This document shows, piece by piece, positions 62,410 to 64,000 of a stretch of 64,000 nucleotides of DNA. The notes under the pieces were generated by a model. That model worked only from the letters and a program-made list of their open reading frames with translations. It made no database searches and was not told the origin of the DNA. The stretch is from Micropterix aruncella (taxonomy: Eukaryota > Arthropoda > Insecta > Lepidoptera > Micropterigidae), in contig CALYMY010000053.1 of NCBI GenBank assembly GCA_944548615.1, positions 186,001-250,000 on the forward strand, read 5' to 3'. A program made the position numbers and the translations under genes. Numbering within the stretch: the stretch's first letter is position 1; each line of letters begins with the position of its first letter.

Positions 62410-63628
62410 ATTTATTTCGAAAAATGTGATTTTTTCATAACAATTTCTATGTTCAAAATGAAAGTTTATATAAAAAATTTCAAAATGTCAAAATTTCGAA
62501 AATGCCATTTCGTAGAGATTTCAAAGGCCTTCGTTCTGCCCGAACAACGTAACGCGTTTGATTTACTCTATCACGGTCTTTTTCGAAAAATGACATTTAT
62601 TCATAACAATTTCTATGTCCAAAATGAAAGTTTGTATAAAAAATTTCAAAATGTCAAAATTTCGAAAATGCCATTTCGTAGAGATTTCAAAGGCCTTCGT
62701 TCTGTCCGAACACCGTAACGCGTTTTATTTACTCTATCACGGTCTTTTTCGAAAAATGACATTTACATATTCATAACAATTTCTATGTTCAAAATGAAAG
62801 TTTATATAAAAAATTTCAAAATGTCAAAATTTCGAAAATGCCATTTCGTAGAGATTTCAAAGGCCTTCGTTCTGTCCAAACACCGTAACGCGTTTTATTT
62901 ACTCTATCTCGTTCTTTTGTGAAAAATGTGATTTTTTCATAACAATTTCTATGTTCAAAATGAAAGTTTATATAAAATATTTCAAAATGTCAAAATTTCG
63001 AAAATGCCATTTCGTAGAGTTTTCAAAGGCCTTCGTTCTGTCCGAACACCGTAACGCGTTTGATTTACTCTATCACGGTCTTTTTCGAAAAATGACATTT
63101 ATTCATAACAATTTCTATGTTCAAAATGAAAGTTTGTATAAAAAATTTCAAAATGTCAAAATTTCGAAAATGCCATTTCGTAGAGATTTCAAAGGCCTTC
63201 GTTCTGCCGGAACACCGTAACGCGTTTAATTTACTCTATCACGGTCTTTTTTGAAAAATGTCATTTATTCATAACAATTTCTATGTTCAAAATGAAAGTT
63301 TATATAAAAAATTTCAAAATGTCAAAATTTCGAAAATGCCATTTCGAAGAGAATACCAAGGCCGTCGTTCTGTCCGAACGCCGTAACGCTATAGGTTTAC
63401 TCTATCACGATCTTTTTCGAAAAATGTGATTTTTTCATTATAATTTCTATGTTTAAAATGAAATTCTATATAAAAATTTTCAAAATGTCAAAATTTCAAA
63501 AATGCCATTTTGTAGAGCTTAAGCGGGGTGTCGATCTCTCCAAAGTCCGCAACGCGGTAGGTTTACTCTATCTCGATTTATTTCGAAAAATGTGATTTTT
63601 TCATAACAATTTCTATGTTCAAAATGAA
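62410..63628 (+). repeat. 166-bp array, unit 18 (m1-m7, +4 bp)
   Basis: Standard order, insertion at 62766-62769. Confidence 0.94.
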
Positions 63629-63630
63629 GC

Positions 63631-64000
63631 TTCCCTCGTCGGGAGCCAACCCTGGGTGCAGCAGCCATGTCATGGTGGAACTTAGTAATTGCCATCATAA
63701 TGGAATGCCTATACCAAATTTCACGTCTCTACGGTTGACCGTTGAGGAGTTCCCTCGTCGGGAGCCAACCCTGGGTGCAGCAGCTATGTCATGGTGGAAC
63801 TTAGTAATTGCCATCATAATGGAATGCCTATACCAAATTTCACGTCTCTACGGTTGACCGTTGAGGAGTTTCCTCGTCGGGAGCCAACCCTGGGTGCAGC
63901 AGCGATGTCATGGTGGAACTTAGAAATTGCCATAATAATGGAATGCCTATACCAAATTTCACGTCTCTACGGTTGACCGTTGAGGAGTTCCCTCGTCGGG
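63631..64000 (+). repeat. 119-bp array, partial unit 19 (3.1 monomers)
   Basis: A, A with gctatg, B', then 13 bases of a fourth monomer at the window edge. The gctatg variant marks it as the start of a type II or 19-monomer array, as expected if it is the counterpart of unit 4. Confidence 0.94.

Larger units (their letters stand above)
1..64000 (+). repeat. Composite higher-order satellite array, 18 full units
   Basis: Head-to-tail array of one composite unit: 119-bp monomer array, then a low-copy spacer, then a 166-bp monomer array. Distances between the same spacer landmark in successive units are 3136, 3604, 3497, 4199, 3497, 3497, 3497, 4211, 3161, 3516, 3612, 3612, 2779, 3611, 3612, 3136 and 3604 bp. 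The canonical 3612 is 14x119 + 729 + 1215 + a 2-bp GC junction. All copies have the same orientation, with no inversion and no inserted mobile element. Units look about 99% identical by eye, which implies recent amplification or strong homogenisation. Both ends are cut by the window. I see no telomere repeat, rRNA or tRNA, so an rDNA spacer is not supported here. Confidence 0.97.

Noticed and set aside
1..64000. rDNA intergenic spacer with subrepeats
   Set aside because: Eighteen consecutive units without any 18S, 5.8S or 28S sequence exclude a normal rDNA unit in this window.

Overview
The whole 64 kb window is satellite DNA; I see no ordinary gene, rRNA or tRNA. It is one head-to-tail array, all in one orientation and running off both ends, of a composite higher-order repeat (HOR). 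I count 18 units with all three parts plus two partial edge units. The canonical unit is 3,612 bp and has three parts in fixed order: (i) an array of 119-bp monomers (about 50% GC), 14 in the canonical unit and 7 to 19 overall; (ii) a low-copy spacer of 729 bp (717 or 728 in some units); (iii) an array of 166-bp monomers (about 31% GC, CpG-rich), normally seven diverged types m1-m7 in fixed order. A GC dinucleotide, which creates a HindIII site, joins (iii) to the next (i). The 119-mers also follow a fixed order of diagnostic variants, so this is a satellite nested inside a HOR.

Codes for 119-mers: A = gtaatt with ggtgcag; D = gtaatt with gatgcag; B = gcgatg with gaaatt; B' = B with cataat; C = gccatg with gaaatt; E = the next-to-last monomer, with ggctataac; F = cttacaaatt; G = catcacagtgg. 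The canonical order is A A B' C A D B A D B B B E A.

Layout by start of the 119-mer array (number of 119-mers): unit 1 353 (13), 2 3846 (10), 3 6986 (14), 4 10590 (13), 5 14087 (19), 6 18286 (13), 7 21783 (13), 8 25280 (13), 9 28777 (19), 10 32652 (13), 11 36644 (9), 12 39661 (14), 13 43273 (14), 14 46885 (7), 15 49663 (14), 16 53275 (14), 17 56887 (10), 18 60027 (14), partial unit 19 63631 (3). Almost all length differences are whole numbers of 119 or 166 bp, plus a 12-bp spacer deletion, a 4-bp insertion and two 1-bp indels. Blocks of several units are themselves duplicated: the last 9.8 kb matches the first part of the window at a constant offset of 53,041 bp.

The organism is a eukaryote. 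CpG-rich AT-rich satellite, near-DREF/BEAF motifs and splice-like signals fit an arthropod such as an insect, but nothing here proves it. Pericentromeric, subtelomeric or accessory-chromosome heterochromatin are all possible.

The one stretch that looks as if it was once a gene is on the minus strand of every spacer. A polypyrimidine tract and CAG acceptor are followed by an ATG in good Kozak context, 40 highly charged codons ending exactly on a codon boundary, and a strong GAG|GTACGT donor that leads into the 119-mer array. The reading frame is open in all 18 copies, and the only indel polymorphism in it is 12 bp, in frame. Three near-DREF motifs lie upstream on the same strand. This may be a promoter and first exon captured and amplified with the satellite, or a multicopy transcribed locus. 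The many other open frames are translations of repeats whose lengths are not multiples of three and are not genes.
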